Assembly: GCF_003050705.1 (NCBI RefSeq)
Contig: NZ_QAOG01000006.1
Location: forward strand, 266,078 to 330,077
Direction: 5' to 3'
From: Sphingomonas aurantiaca
GTDB lineage: Bacteria > Pseudomonadota > Alphaproteobacteria > Sphingomonadales > Sphingomonadaceae
Length of the DNA stretch: 64,000 nucleotides
Shown: positions 52,895 to 61,970 of the stretch, one piece after another
How the letters are laid out: each line of letters starts with the position of its first letter
How positions within the stretch are numbered: position 1 is the first letter of the stretch
Made by a program: the position numbers and the translations under genes
Notes under the pieces: model-generated
Seen by the model: the letters and a program-made list of their open reading frames with translations, nothing else
Told to the model about the DNA's origin: nothing
Databases searched by the model: none

Positions 52895-54417
52895 CCGATG
52901 CGAACCCAGGCCCGATCCGCAAGGTCGTCATCGTCGGCGGCGGTACCGCGGGCTGGATGGCCGCGGCCGCCGCCGCGCGCTATCTCGACGACGGTCAGCG
53001 CCAGATCGTCCTGATCGAGTCCGATGCGATAGGCACGGTCGGCGTCGGCGAGGCGACGATCCCGCCAATCCTGGGGTTCAACGCGCTGATCGGCGTCGAC
53101 GAACGCGAGTTCCTCCGCGCGACCGGCGCCACGTTCAAGCTCGGGATAGAATTCGTCGGATGGGACACCGGTGATGACCGGTACATGCACGCGTTTGGCG
53201 GGCATGGCCGCGATATCCAGGGCCTCGCCTTCCATCAGCTCTGGCTCAAGCTGCGCGATCGTCCGGGTATCGGCGGGATCGACGCCTATGCCCCCTCCGC
53301 CGTTGCCGCCTATCTGAACCGGTTCGGCCTGCCCACCGGGCCGCAGACCGCGCCGCTCGCCTACGCCTATCATTTCGACGCGGGGCTCTACGCCGCGTTC
53401 CTGCGCCGTCGCGCCGAGGCCGGCGGTGTCACCCGGATCGAAGGACGGATCACCCGCGTCGATCGCGATCCCGACACCGGCCATGTCCGCGCGGTGCGCC
53501 TCGACGACGGGAGATCGGTCGACGGCGACCTTTTCATCGACTGTTCGGGATTTCGCAGCCTGCTGCTCGGCGAGACGATGGGCGTACCGTTCGAGGACTG
53601 GTCGCACTGGCTGCCCTGCGACCGCGCAGTGGCGGTGCCGACCGAGCCAAGCGCGCCGTTGCTCCCCTATACACGCGCGACGGCGCGGACCGCCGGCTGG
53701 CAGTGGCGGATTCCGCTTCAGCATCGCACCGGCAACGGCCATGTCTATTCCAGCGCGCACATTTCGGACGACGAAGCGACCGCCGTGCTGCTGGCGAATC
53801 TCGATTCCAGGCCAACCGCCGAGCCGCGTCAGCTCCGCTTCAAGGCGGGGCGCCGGACCAGCATGTGGAAGGGCAACGTGGTCGCTCTCGGGCTTGCCGG
53901 CGGCTTCCTCGAGCCGCTCGAATCGACCAGCATCCATCTGATCCAGACCGGCATCTCGAAACTGTTCGCGCTGTTCCCCGACCGCGGTTTCTCCGCTGTC
54001 GAGCGCGACGAATATAACCGGCTGATGGGCGACGCCTATACCTCGGTGCGCGACTTCATCATCCTGCACTATCATGCCACCCGCCGCGACGGTTCCGCCT
54101 TCTGGCGGCATGTCCGGACGATGCCGATCCCCGACAGCCTGACGCGCAAGCTAGCGCTTTTTCGCGAAAAGGGGCGAGTGTTCCGCTACGACGACGAATT
54201 GTTCGGGATATCGAGCTGGGTGCAGGTGCTGCTCGGCCAGAACGTCATCCCGGTCGGCCATGATCCGATCGTCGATGCACTCGATGCGGACCGCGTCGCG
54301 GACGCGATCCGCCAGATCCGCGCCGCTACAATACGCGGCGCGCAGTCATTGCCCAACCATGCCGACTTTGTCGCCCACCACGGCCCGTTCGATCGTAAAA
54401 ACGAATTTGCCAAATAA
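52891..54417 (+). CDS. Flavin-dependent tryptophan-halogenase family protein
   Basis: A 508-residue protein starting at 52891 (ATGA overlap). GGGTAGWMAAAAAARYLDDG binds FAD. Lys83 in ATFKLGIEF and WQWRIP at 270-275 retain both halogenase motifs. It is close to the first of the trio (shared FLEPLESTS, DGDLFIDCSGFRSLLLGE), so tandem duplication is likely. It ends 85 bases before the GH2 gene; that spacer is rich in T-runs. The substrate is unknown. Confidence 0.85.
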   Translation: MTDANPGPIRKVVIVGGGTAGWMAAAAAARYLDDGQRQIVLIESDAIGTVGVGEATIPPILGFNALIGVDEREFLRATGATFKLGIEFVGWDTGDDRYMHAFGGHGRDIQGLAFHQLWLKLRDRPGIGGIDAYAPSAVAAYLNRFGLPTGPQTAPLAYAYHFDAGLYAAFLRRRAEAGGVTRIEGRITRVDRDPDTGHVRAVRLDDGRSVDGDLFIDCSGFRSLLLGETMGVPFEDWSHWLPCDRAVAVPTEPSAPLLPYTRATARTAGWQWRIPLQHRTGNGHVYSSAHISDDEATAVLLANLDSRPTAEPRQLRFKAGRRTSMWKGNVVALGLAGGFLEPLESTSIHLIQTGISKLFALFPDRGFSAVERDEYNRLMGDAYTSVRDFIILHYHATRRDGSAFWRHVRTMPIPDSLTRKLALFREKGRVFRYDDELFGISSWVQVLLGQNVIPVGHDPIVDALDADRVADAIRQIRAATIRGAQSLPNHADFVAHHGPFDRKNEFAK

Positions 54418-54502
54418 TTTGGCTTTTTGGTTTTCTCGTGCTTTTTTAGAGCTTGATCGTGCAGCCCGGCCAGAGATCCGGCTGCCGAAAAGGGGATGAC
54501 TG

Positions 54503-57445
54503 ATGACCGACTGTTCGATCCGCATCTACGGCGCCGCTGCGCTCGCGTCGCTGCTCGCGTCAACGGCAGTCGCCCAGACAGCACCGCCCGCCCCGCTTCC
54601 CGCCGGGTATGCCGGACGCGACCCCGTTCGGTCCGAATGGCCGGTGCAGGTCCGCCAGTCGCTCGGCCAGGTCGCTCCGCAGGATCCGGCCACGCTTCCC
54701 CGCAGTCGCGCGCCCTTGTCGAAGCCGGTTGCGAAACCGGCGCCGGGAGGCCCGGCGCTGACGCAGCGTTCACCCGGGTTATGGACCGTCGCCGGCTGGC
54801 GGCTCGCCGAAGCCCCCGATGTGAAGGCGGACGGCGCGACGGTATCGCGCGCTGGCTATGACGCGAAGTCATGGTACGTCGCCACCGTGCCGGGCACCGT
54901 GCTGACGACACTGGTCGATCGCGGCGTGTATCCCGACCCTGCGTTCGGGCTGAACAACATGGCGATTCCCGAGCGGCTTGCGCGACAGGATTACTGGTAT
55001 CGCACCGAGATCGACGTTCCGGCCGGCACGCTCGGCCAGCATCTCGAACTGAATTTCAAGGGCGTGAACTACGCTGCCGAGATTTGGCTCAACGGCGCTC
55101 GGCTCGGCACGATGAAGGGCGCGTTCATCCGCGGACGGTTCGACGTTACCGGCAAGTTTGCACCGGGGCGCAACGTCATTGCCGTCAAGGTCTCGCCGCC
55201 ACCGCATCCCGGCATAGCGCACGAGGAGTCGATGACGGCGGGCGTCGGCGAGAATGGTGGCATGCAGATGCTCGACGGGCCGACATTCGTCGCCACCGAG
55301 GGCTGGGACTGGATCCCTTCGATCCGCGACCGCAACACCGGGCTGTGGCAGGGCGTCGATCTGATCGCGACCGGACCGGCGGCGCTGGGGGATGCGCAGG
55401 TCGTGACGACCTTGCCGAACGCCGACAACAGCGTGGCCAATGTCGAGATCACCGTTCCGGTCCGTAACCTGACCGACCAGCCGACGACCGCGACTGTCAC
55501 TGCGACCTTCGATGACGTCACCGTGGCCAGGACGGTCGCGCTAGACGCCTATGCGAGCGCCGACGTGACGATGGCCCCCACCGAGTTTCCGACGCTGGCG
55601 GTGCGCAATCCCAAGCTGTGGTGGCCGAACGGATACGGCGCCCCCGCGTTGCATGACCTGACTCTGACCAGCGTGGTCGGCGGTGCGGTTTCGGACACCA
55701 AGACGCTGCGCTTTGGCATGCGGCAGGTGACGTACGAGATTTCGCTGATGGACAAGACCGATACGCTGCGCCGCGTCGGCATCGACCTGTCCAAGGCGCG
55801 CGCGCTACATACGCAGATCGTCGACGGCACGCACCAGGGCATCCGCCAGACCGAGAATGGCTGGGCAGCCTCGCTCGTCCCCGGCGCGGAGACGTCGCCC
55901 GCGGTGACGCCGGTCGCGGGTGATGCGGGTCTCGCGCCGTATCTGCTTATCAAGGTCAACGGCGTGCGGATCGCCGCGCGTGGCGGCAATATCGGCATGG
56001 ACGACTTCATGAAGCGGACCGAGCGCGCGCGCCTGCTCCCGTTCTTCCGGCTGCATCAGGATGCCAACCTCAACATCATCCGCAACTGGGTCGGCCAGAA
56101 TACCGAAGAGACGTTCTACGATCTCGCCGACGAGCACGGGCTGATGATCCTCAACGACTTCTGGGAATCGACGCAGGACTACAACATCGAGGCACAGGAC
56201 GTGCCGCTGTTCACCGCCAACGCCGAGGACGTGGTGAAGCGCTTCCGCAACCATCCCTCAATCGTCGTCTGGTTCGGCCGCAACGAGGGGGTGCCGCAGC
56301 CGATCCTGAACGAGGCGTTGCAGCGGATCATCAACCGGGAGGACGGTACGCGGCTGTACATGGGCTCGTCGAACCGCGTGAACCTGCAAAACAGCGGGCC
56401 GTATAACTGGCGGCCGGAGTCGACCTATTTCACCGATCACGCCAAGGGCTTTTCGGTCGAGCTTGGCACGCCCAGTTTCCCGACCCTGGAGGCCTGGACG
56501 CGCGCAATCCCAAAGGCTGACCTGTGGCCGATCGGCGATACATGGGCGTATCACGACTGGCACCAGACCGGGAACGGCGCGGTCAAGACGTACATGGATA
56601 CGCTGGCGACGCGCTATGGCGCGGGGACCAGCCTGCCCGACTTCGAACGCAAGGCGCAGATGATGGAGTACGACTCCTATCGCGCGATCTTCGAGGGCTT
56701 CAACGCCGGGCTGTGGACCACCAATTCCGCGAGGATGCTGTGGATGACGCAGCCGGCTTGGCCATCGTCAGCGTGGCAGATCTTCTCGTCCGACTATGAC
56801 ACGCATGCTGCGTTCTACGGAACGAAGAAGGCCTCGGAGCCGGTCCACGTCCAGATGAACCTGCCCGACCACAAGGTCGTCCTGGTCAACAACGGTCCGG
56901 CGCTGACGGCAGCTGTCGTCCACGCCAGGGTGACGTCGCTCGACAACCGCGTGCTGGCGGACCAGCGCGCGACCGTCAGCGCCGGCGCCGGGCTGGTCGC
57001 GGATGCCTTCACCCTCGATCTCGCGCCGCTACTGGCGCAGGGCATGGTGCTGGTTTCGCTCGACGTGACCGACGTCGCGGGCAAGACCGTCTCGCAGAAC
57101 GTCTATTGGCAAGGGGCGGACGATACCGCTTATCGCGGCATGACGCAGATGGCGAAGGTCCGCCTCACATCGACCGCGACCAGCCACCGCGACGGCGACG
57201 AGATCGCCACCACGCTCGATCTGTCCAATCCGGGCAGCGTCGCCGCGCTGGCGACCAAGTTGACGGTGATGAACGCCGACGGGACGCAGGTCCTGCCGGC
57301 GTATTTTACCGATAACTACGTCTCGCTGCTGCCGGGCGCCAAACGCCGAATAGAGATCCGCTACCCGGCCTCCGCGACGAAGGGCAGGACGACGGTGGCG
57401 TTGCGCGGCTGGAACGTGACGCCGGCCGCCGTCAAGGTCCGCTGA
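54503..57445 (+). CDS. Glycoside hydrolase family 2, exo-beta-glucosaminidase/mannosidase type
   Basis: A 980-residue secreted enzyme with signal peptide (AALASLLASTAVAQ). The start follows AAGGGGA. Domains: galactose-binding N-domain (QDYWYRTEIDVPAGTLGQ, NYAAEIWLNGARLG), two Ig-like domains, TIM barrel. Glu595 in VWFGRNEG is the acid/base and Glu653 in FSVELGTPSFP the likely nucleophile. This arrangement resembles CsxA-type exo-beta-D-glucosaminidases and beta-mannosidases more than LacZ. Substrate calls between these need phylogeny. The GH97 gene follows after four bases. Confidence 0.9.
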   Translation: MTDCSIRIYGAAALASLLASTAVAQTAPPAPLPAGYAGRDPVRSEWPVQVRQSLGQVAPQDPATLPRSRAPLSKPVAKPAPGGPALTQRSPGLWTVAGWRLAEAPDVKADGATVSRAGYDAKSWYVATVPGTVLTTLVDRGVYPDPAFGLNNMAIPERLARQDYWYRTEIDVPAGTLGQHLELNFKGVNYAAEIWLNGARLGTMKGAFIRGRFDVTGKFAPGRNVIAVKVSPPPHPGIAHEESMTAGVGENGGMQMLDGPTFVATEGWDWIPSIRDRNTGLWQGVDLIATGPAALGDAQVVTTLPNADNSVANVEITVPVRNLTDQPTTATVTATFDDVTVARTVALDAYASADVTMAPTEFPTLAVRNPKLWWPNGYGAPALHDLTLTSVVGGAVSDTKTLRFGMRQVTYEISLMDKTDTLRRVGIDLSKARALHTQIVDGTHQGIRQTENGWAASLVPGAETSPAVTPVAGDAGLAPYLLIKVNGVRIAARGGNIGMDDFMKRTERARLLPFFRLHQDANLNIIRNWVGQNTEETFYDLADEHGLMILNDFWESTQDYNIEAQDVPLFTANAEDVVKRFRNHPSIVVWFGRNEGVPQPILNEALQRIINREDGTRLYMGSSNRVNLQNSGPYNWRPESTYFTDHAKGFSVELGTPSFPTLEAWTRAIPKADLWPIGDTWAYHDWHQTGNGAVKTYMDTLATRYGAGTSLPDFERKAQMMEYDSYRAIFEGFNAGLWTTNSARMLWMTQPAWPSSAWQIFSSDYDTHAAFYGTKKASEPVHVQMNLPDHKVVLVNNGPALTAAVVHARVTSLDNRVLADQRATVSAGAGLVADAFTLDLAPLLAQGMVLVSLDVTDVAGKTVSQNVYWQGADDTAYRGMTQMAKVRLTSTATSHRDGDEIATTLDLSNPGSVAALATKLTVMNADGTQVLPAYFTDNYVSLLPGAKRRIEIRYPASATKGRTTVALRGWNVTPAAVKVR

Positions 57446-57449
57446 GCCG

Positions 57450-59417
57450 ATGAAGATCCTCGCCGCCCTGACCTTGCTCGCAGCACCCGCGGTTGCCGCG
57501 GCGCAGGATCGCCATCTCCAGTCCCCGAACGGCGCGATCGATGTCACGATCGGCCAGGATTCGGCAACCAGAGGGCCAACCTACGCGATCGCGGTCCACG
57601 GCCGTCCGGTGATCGACATGTCCCCGCTCGGCCTCGCGTTCGAGGCGTACAAGAAACTCGGTCCCGATACCAATGTCACCGGCGCTGTGCGGACCAGCGT
57701 CGACACCCGCTATCGGCTGATCGCAGGAAAGACCTCCACCGCGCGCGATCATTATAACGAACTCACGCTGAACCTGATTGAGACCGGCGGCGCGCGGCGG
57801 CGGCTCGATATCGTCTTTCGCGTCTATGACGACGGCGTCGCGTTCCGCTACCGATTGCCCGTCCAGCCCGGCTTCACCGACCTCAGGCTTTCGGGTGAAC
57901 TGACCGAATTCGCCTTCCCTGCGGACTATCGCTGCTGGGGTCTCAACCTCGGACGATTCGACACCAGCCACGAGGGCGAATACGACCCGGTTCAGGCGTC
58001 GCAGGTCCGTCCGCACAACCTATTCGAGATGCCGGTCACCTGTCGCACCGGTGCGGGCGATACGAGCTTCGCAATCACCGACGCCGATCTGCACGACTAT
58101 GCAGGCGCGTACTTGACCGGGCGCGAGACCGGGGCGCTCGGCTTCGCCACACGCCTGACGCCGCGGCTCGATGATGCCGGGATCGCTGTTAAGGCCAATG
58201 TCCGGACTACCGGCCTAGTTACGCCATGGCGCGTCGTCATGCTCGCCGACACGCCCGGCAAACTGATCGAGTCGACGATCCTGACCAGCCTTAACCCGGC
58301 CCCGAAGGGCGACTTCGCATGGGTGAAGCCGGGCAAAACTGCGTGGGACTGGTGGAACGGTCCGACGTTGAGGGCGCTCCCCGGCGGCGCGGGCATGAAC
58401 GACGCGACGATCAAGGCGTATATCGATTTTGCCGCGGCGAACAGCCTGCCCTACATGCTGATCGACGAGGGCTGGTACATCAACAGCGGCGGCGGGCCTG
58501 TGGTCTATCCAGGCGCCGACATCATGACGGTCGTCCCCACGATCGATCTGCCCAGCCTCGTTCGCTATGCCGCAGACCGAAAGGTCGGGCTGTGGCTTTG
58601 GGCGAACTGGCGCGTGCTCGATGCGAAGATGGATGCTGTGTTCACGCACTATGCCGCGATGGGGATCAAGGGCGTGAAGGTCGACTTCATGGACCGCAGC
58701 GACCAACAGATCGTCGACTTCTACCAACGCATATTCAAGGCGAGTGCCGCGCATCACCTGATGCTGGACCTGCACGGTGCGTATCATCCGACCGGCGCGA
58801 CGCGGACCTGGCCGCAGTTCCTGACGCAGGAGGGCGTGCTCGGCGCCGAATACAACAAGTGGACGCGGCGGATCACTGCGCGACACAATGTCACGCTGCC
58901 ATTTACGCGTGGGCTGGCCGGGCCGTACGACTATACGCCGGGCGGCTTTCGCAACGCGACGCCCGCGACGTTCCGGATCGAGCCGCAGACGCCGATGGTG
59001 CAAACGACGCGCGGCCAGGCGCTGGCGATGTACGTCGTCTTTGACAGCCCGTTCATGGGTGTCTCCGACAGCCCCGACAACTACGCGGGCGCGGTGGGGT
59101 TCGACTTCGTGCGTGCGGTGCCTGCGAGCTGGGACGAGACGCGTGTCGTGTCGGGAGCGATCGGCGAGCAGATTGTGACTGCGCGCCGATCGGGCAAGGA
59201 TTGGTTCGTCGGCGCGATGACCGACGAGACGCCGCGCGTCCTCGACGTGCCGCTCGACTTTCTCGGAAGCGGACGCTTCACCGCCACGATCTGGCAGGAC
59301 GGCGCGAGCCCGACCGATGTCGTCGCCACCAGTCGTATCGTCACTGCACGCGATACGGTGACGTTGAAGCTTGCAGGATCGGGCGGCGGCGCAATCCGCC
59401 TCGTGCCGATCCGATAG
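57450..59417 (+). CDS. Glycoside hydrolase family 97
   Basis: A 655-residue secreted protein with signal peptide (MKILAALTLLAAPAVAAA). The N-terminal beta-sandwich (LQSPNGAIDVTIG) precedes a barrel with GKTAWDWWNGPTL and YMLIDEGWY. Asp412 in KGVKVDFMDRSD occupies the position of the nucleophile of the retaining GH97 alpha-galactosidase BtGH97b, and Glu461 in FLTQEGVLGAEYNKW is the candidate acid. This favours a retaining alpha-galactosidase-like enzyme over the inverting SusB type, as inference. It is translated with the GH2 gene. Confidence 0.9.
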   Translation: MKILAALTLLAAPAVAAAQDRHLQSPNGAIDVTIGQDSATRGPTYAIAVHGRPVIDMSPLGLAFEAYKKLGPDTNVTGAVRTSVDTRYRLIAGKTSTARDHYNELTLNLIETGGARRRLDIVFRVYDDGVAFRYRLPVQPGFTDLRLSGELTEFAFPADYRCWGLNLGRFDTSHEGEYDPVQASQVRPHNLFEMPVTCRTGAGDTSFAITDADLHDYAGAYLTGRETGALGFATRLTPRLDDAGIAVKANVRTTGLVTPWRVVMLADTPGKLIESTILTSLNPAPKGDFAWVKPGKTAWDWWNGPTLRALPGGAGMNDATIKAYIDFAAANSLPYMLIDEGWYINSGGGPVVYPGADIMTVVPTIDLPSLVRYAADRKVGLWLWANWRVLDAKMDAVFTHYAAMGIKGVKVDFMDRSDQQIVDFYQRIFKASAAHHLMLDLHGAYHPTGATRTWPQFLTQEGVLGAEYNKWTRRITARHNVTLPFTRGLAGPYDYTPGGFRNATPATFRIEPQTPMVQTTRGQALAMYVVFDSPFMGVSDSPDNYAGAVGFDFVRAVPASWDETRVVSGAIGEQIVTARRSGKDWFVGAMTDETPRVLDVPLDFLGSGRFTATIWQDGASPTDVVATSRIVTARDTVTLKLAGSGGGAIRLVPIR

Positions 59418-59427
59418 AGGAAACATG

Positions 59428-60201
59428 ATGAAACTGACCCGTCTGTTGCTTGCCGCGCTTACCATTGCCGTGGGATGCCCCGCCTTCGCCGCCGACCCCA
59501 CGCCCGAGCAGAAGGCGCAATGGGCGAAGGAGGCCGAGGAGCGGCTGCATACCGACTGGGCCTATCTCGGCCGATACCGTGAAGCGAATGCGGTGATGCG
59601 TGCGCCCGTCAAAGGCCAACCGCGGATCGTGCTGATCGGCGATTCGATCACGCAAGGCTGGTTCGATCAGGTGCCGGCATTCTTCAAGGGCGGCCGGATC
59701 GGTCGCGGGATCGGCGGTCAGACCACGCCCCAGATGCTCGTGCGCTTCCCCGCCGACGTTGTCGCGCTCAAGCCCGCAGTCGTGCAGATCATGGCCGGGA
59801 CCAACGACATCGCGTTCAACACCGGACCGATGACACCGGACGAGAGCAAGGCCAATATCCGCGCGATGACAGAATTGGCGCAGGCCAACGGCATCCGCGT
59901 CATCCTCGCCTCGATTCCGCCAGCCGATCAGTATCCGTGGCGTCCGGGTCTCGACACGGGCAGCAAGATCGCGGCGATGAATGCGTGGCTCAAGGGCTAT
60001 GCGGCGGCGACGGGCTCGACCTATGCCGATTACTGGTCCGCGTTGGTCGCGCCCGGTACGCTGGGCATGCGTGAAGGCCTATCGTCGGATCACGTCCACC
60101 CGACGCCGGCGGGCTATGCAGTCATGGCGCCGGTCGCGGAGCGCGCGTTCAACGCGGCATTGTCGCGTCCGGCCCCGACACGCGTGGTCATCGCCAAGTG
60201 A
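59428..60201 (+). CDS. SGNH/GDSL hydrolase
   Basis: A 257-residue secreted protein. ATG codons occur at 59425 and 59428; the second has better spacing to GAGG. Signal peptide MKLTRLLLAALTIAVGCPAF ends AFAAD. The four SGNH blocks are visible: GDSITQ with Ser73, GIGGQTT, MAGTNDIAFN and SDHVHPTPAG. These enzymes remove acetyl or other acyl groups from sugars, as fits the surrounding glycosidases. The stop overlaps the next gene by GTGA. Confidence 0.92.
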   Translation: MKLTRLLLAALTIAVGCPAFAADPTPEQKAQWAKEAEERLHTDWAYLGRYREANAVMRAPVKGQPRIVLIGDSITQGWFDQVPAFFKGGRIGRGIGGQTTPQMLVRFPADVVALKPAVVQIMAGTNDIAFNTGPMTPDESKANIRAMTELAQANGIRVILASIPPADQYPWRPGLDTGSKIAAMNAWLKGYAAATGSTYADYWSALVAPGTLGMREGLSSDHVHPTPAGYAVMAPVAERAFNAALSRPAPTRVVIAK

Positions 60202-61658
60202 TCCTGCTCGCCGCGCTGTTCGCCGCCACCACAGTCGTGCCGACGCAGCAGGGCACCGTACGCGGCGAAGTCACCGAGGACGGCCGCAACCTGTTCCGCG
60301 GCATCCCCTATGCCGCACCGCCCATCGGCCCTCTCCGCTGGAAACCACCACAGCCGATGCGGCGCTGGACGCACGCGCGCGACGCGACCAAATCGGCGGC
60401 GTCGTGCCCGCAGGTCGATCGCGGCTGGAACACGCAGGCGGCAAGCTTCGCTAGCGAGGACTGCCTGTACCTCGAAGTCGCGACGCCGGATCTCAAGCCA
60501 GGCAAGCCGCTGCCGGTGATGGTCTGGATCCATGGCGGCTCCAACTATGCGGGGGGCGGTTCAGGAACGATCCAGTCCGGAATGGTGCGCAAGGGCGTGG
60601 TGCTCGTCAGCATCCAGTACCGGCTTGGCGCGCTCGGCTTTCTCTCGCACCCGGCACTGACCCGCGAAAGCGGCGGCGCATCAGGCAATTACGGACTGAT
60701 GGACCAGCAGGCGGCGTTGCGCTGGGTGCGCGCCAACATCGCGGCCTTCGGCGGCGATCCCGCCAACGTCACGCTTTTCGGGGAGAGCGCTGGCGCGATG
60801 GATGTCGGCCTGCACCTGCTCAGCCTCGGATCGCGCGGGCTGTTCGCCAAGGCAATCGAGGAGAGCGGCACGCCCGGCTTCGGCACGCCACCCCGCAGCC
60901 TCGCCGAGAACGAACGCCTTGGCATGGCGATCGCGGCCAAGGCAGGCATCGCGCAGACGGCTGCGGCGCTGCGCGCACTCCCCGTCGCCACGCTGATCGC
61001 CGCGAGCGAGGCGATCGACGTACCTGATCTCGCCGACAAGAGCTTCATCTGGCTCCAGGCGATCGTCGACGGCCGCTTTCTCACCGAAACCCCCGCGACT
61101 ATTTTGGCAAAAGGCGGCAACCCCGCCCCGCTGATCATCGGCAGCAACGCGAGAGAACTGACGCTCCACGGCGGCATGTCGCGTGCCGACGAAGCAATCG
61201 CGGACGCGTTCGGTAGCAACGCTGCGCTCGCGCGGAAAGCGTACGGGGTGAATGCGACTCCGGCGGCCGATCCGCGACTGGGCGATCTCGGCCTGATTTT
61301 GTCGAACGACATAAACTTCCGCTGCCCGGTGACGGTAGTTTCCGCTGCTCGGGCACGCGCTGGCCAGCCAGTGTGGCAATATCAGTTCGACTATACCGCC
61401 CCCGACGCCAAGCCCGTGACCCACGGCAGCGAGATCCGCTACGTGATGCAAAGCGCTCAGGATCTTGAAGCCGGCGCGCCGCCGATGCAGGCTTATTGGC
61501 TGGCCTTCGCGCGCACCGGCGCACCCAGCGCAGCAGGCCTTCCAAACTGGAAGCGCTACGACCTGGCGACGAAAACCTATCTCGGTTTCGTGAACGGACG
61601 TCCGCAACCCGGCAACAACCTGCGGGCGGAAGTGTGCAATTTACGGAGCGCGCCTTAG
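60198..61658 (+). CDS. Type-B carboxylesterase
   Basis: A 486-residue alpha/beta hydrolase starting with GTG (GTGA overlap). LFRGIPYAAPPIGPLRWKPP, SEDCLYLEVATPD, VMVWIHGGSNYAGG (oxyanion hole), and FGESAGAMDV with Ser197 are diagnostic. A hydrophobic N-terminus (ILLAALFAATTVV) suggests export. It would hydrolyse ester groups, possibly acyl substituents of the polysaccharide. It is last in the GH2-GH97-SGNH-esterase operon. Confidence 0.92.
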   Translation: MILLAALFAATTVVPTQQGTVRGEVTEDGRNLFRGIPYAAPPIGPLRWKPPQPMRRWTHARDATKSAASCPQVDRGWNTQAASFASEDCLYLEVATPDLKPGKPLPVMVWIHGGSNYAGGGSGTIQSGMVRKGVVLVSIQYRLGALGFLSHPALTRESGGASGNYGLMDQQAALRWVRANIAAFGGDPANVTLFGESAGAMDVGLHLLSLGSRGLFAKAIEESGTPGFGTPPRSLAENERLGMAIAAKAGIAQTAAALRALPVATLIAASEAIDVPDLADKSFIWLQAIVDGRFLTETPATILAKGGNPAPLIIGSNARELTLHGGMSRADEAIADAFGSNAALARKAYGVNATPAADPRLGDLGLILSNDINFRCPVTVVSAARARAGQPVWQYQFDYTAPDAKPVTHGSEIRYVMQSAQDLEAGAPPMQAYWLAFARTGAPSAAGLPNWKRYDLATKTYLGFVNGRPQPGNNLRAEVCNLRSAP

Positions 61659-61970
61659 CCGCCTGATCATGCGATGTTGGCTGATCCGCCCCATGTTTTT
61701 TTTACGAAGGCGGGTGCAGTCGCTGCGAAACAAGACTTCACGCCTTTTACCGACCGACACGGAGCATGCGCATGCCTCGTTACCGGTACGAGATTGGCGG
61801 GGGCGACGGGGCAGACCCATTCGCGGTCATTCAGAACCACCTCACCGCTTCCCCAGAGCGGCAGTCCGTTCACGTAGATCGGCTACCGCTCTGACGGTTA
61901 GCAAGCCGTCATCGTATTGCTTGACGCTCACTTCCCCGTCGGGAATGCTTCAGCAAACGGGGGGACGGCA
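61659..61970. other. Intergenic region, no gene recognised
   Basis: About 310 bases. A leftward open frame (61667-61873) and a rightward one (61674-61877) exist, but neither shows a known motif or a convincing ribosome binding site. There is a T-run (gttttttttacg, 61694-61705) without a strong hairpin upstream. It separates the sugar-utilisation operon from the TonB-like gene and presumably includes that gene's promoter. Confidence 0.4.

Noticed and set aside
61667..61873. Leftward 68-codon open frame in the spacer before the TonB-like gene
   Set aside because: No recognised motif, no good ribosome binding site and no supporting context; could be a gene remnant but this cannot be shown.
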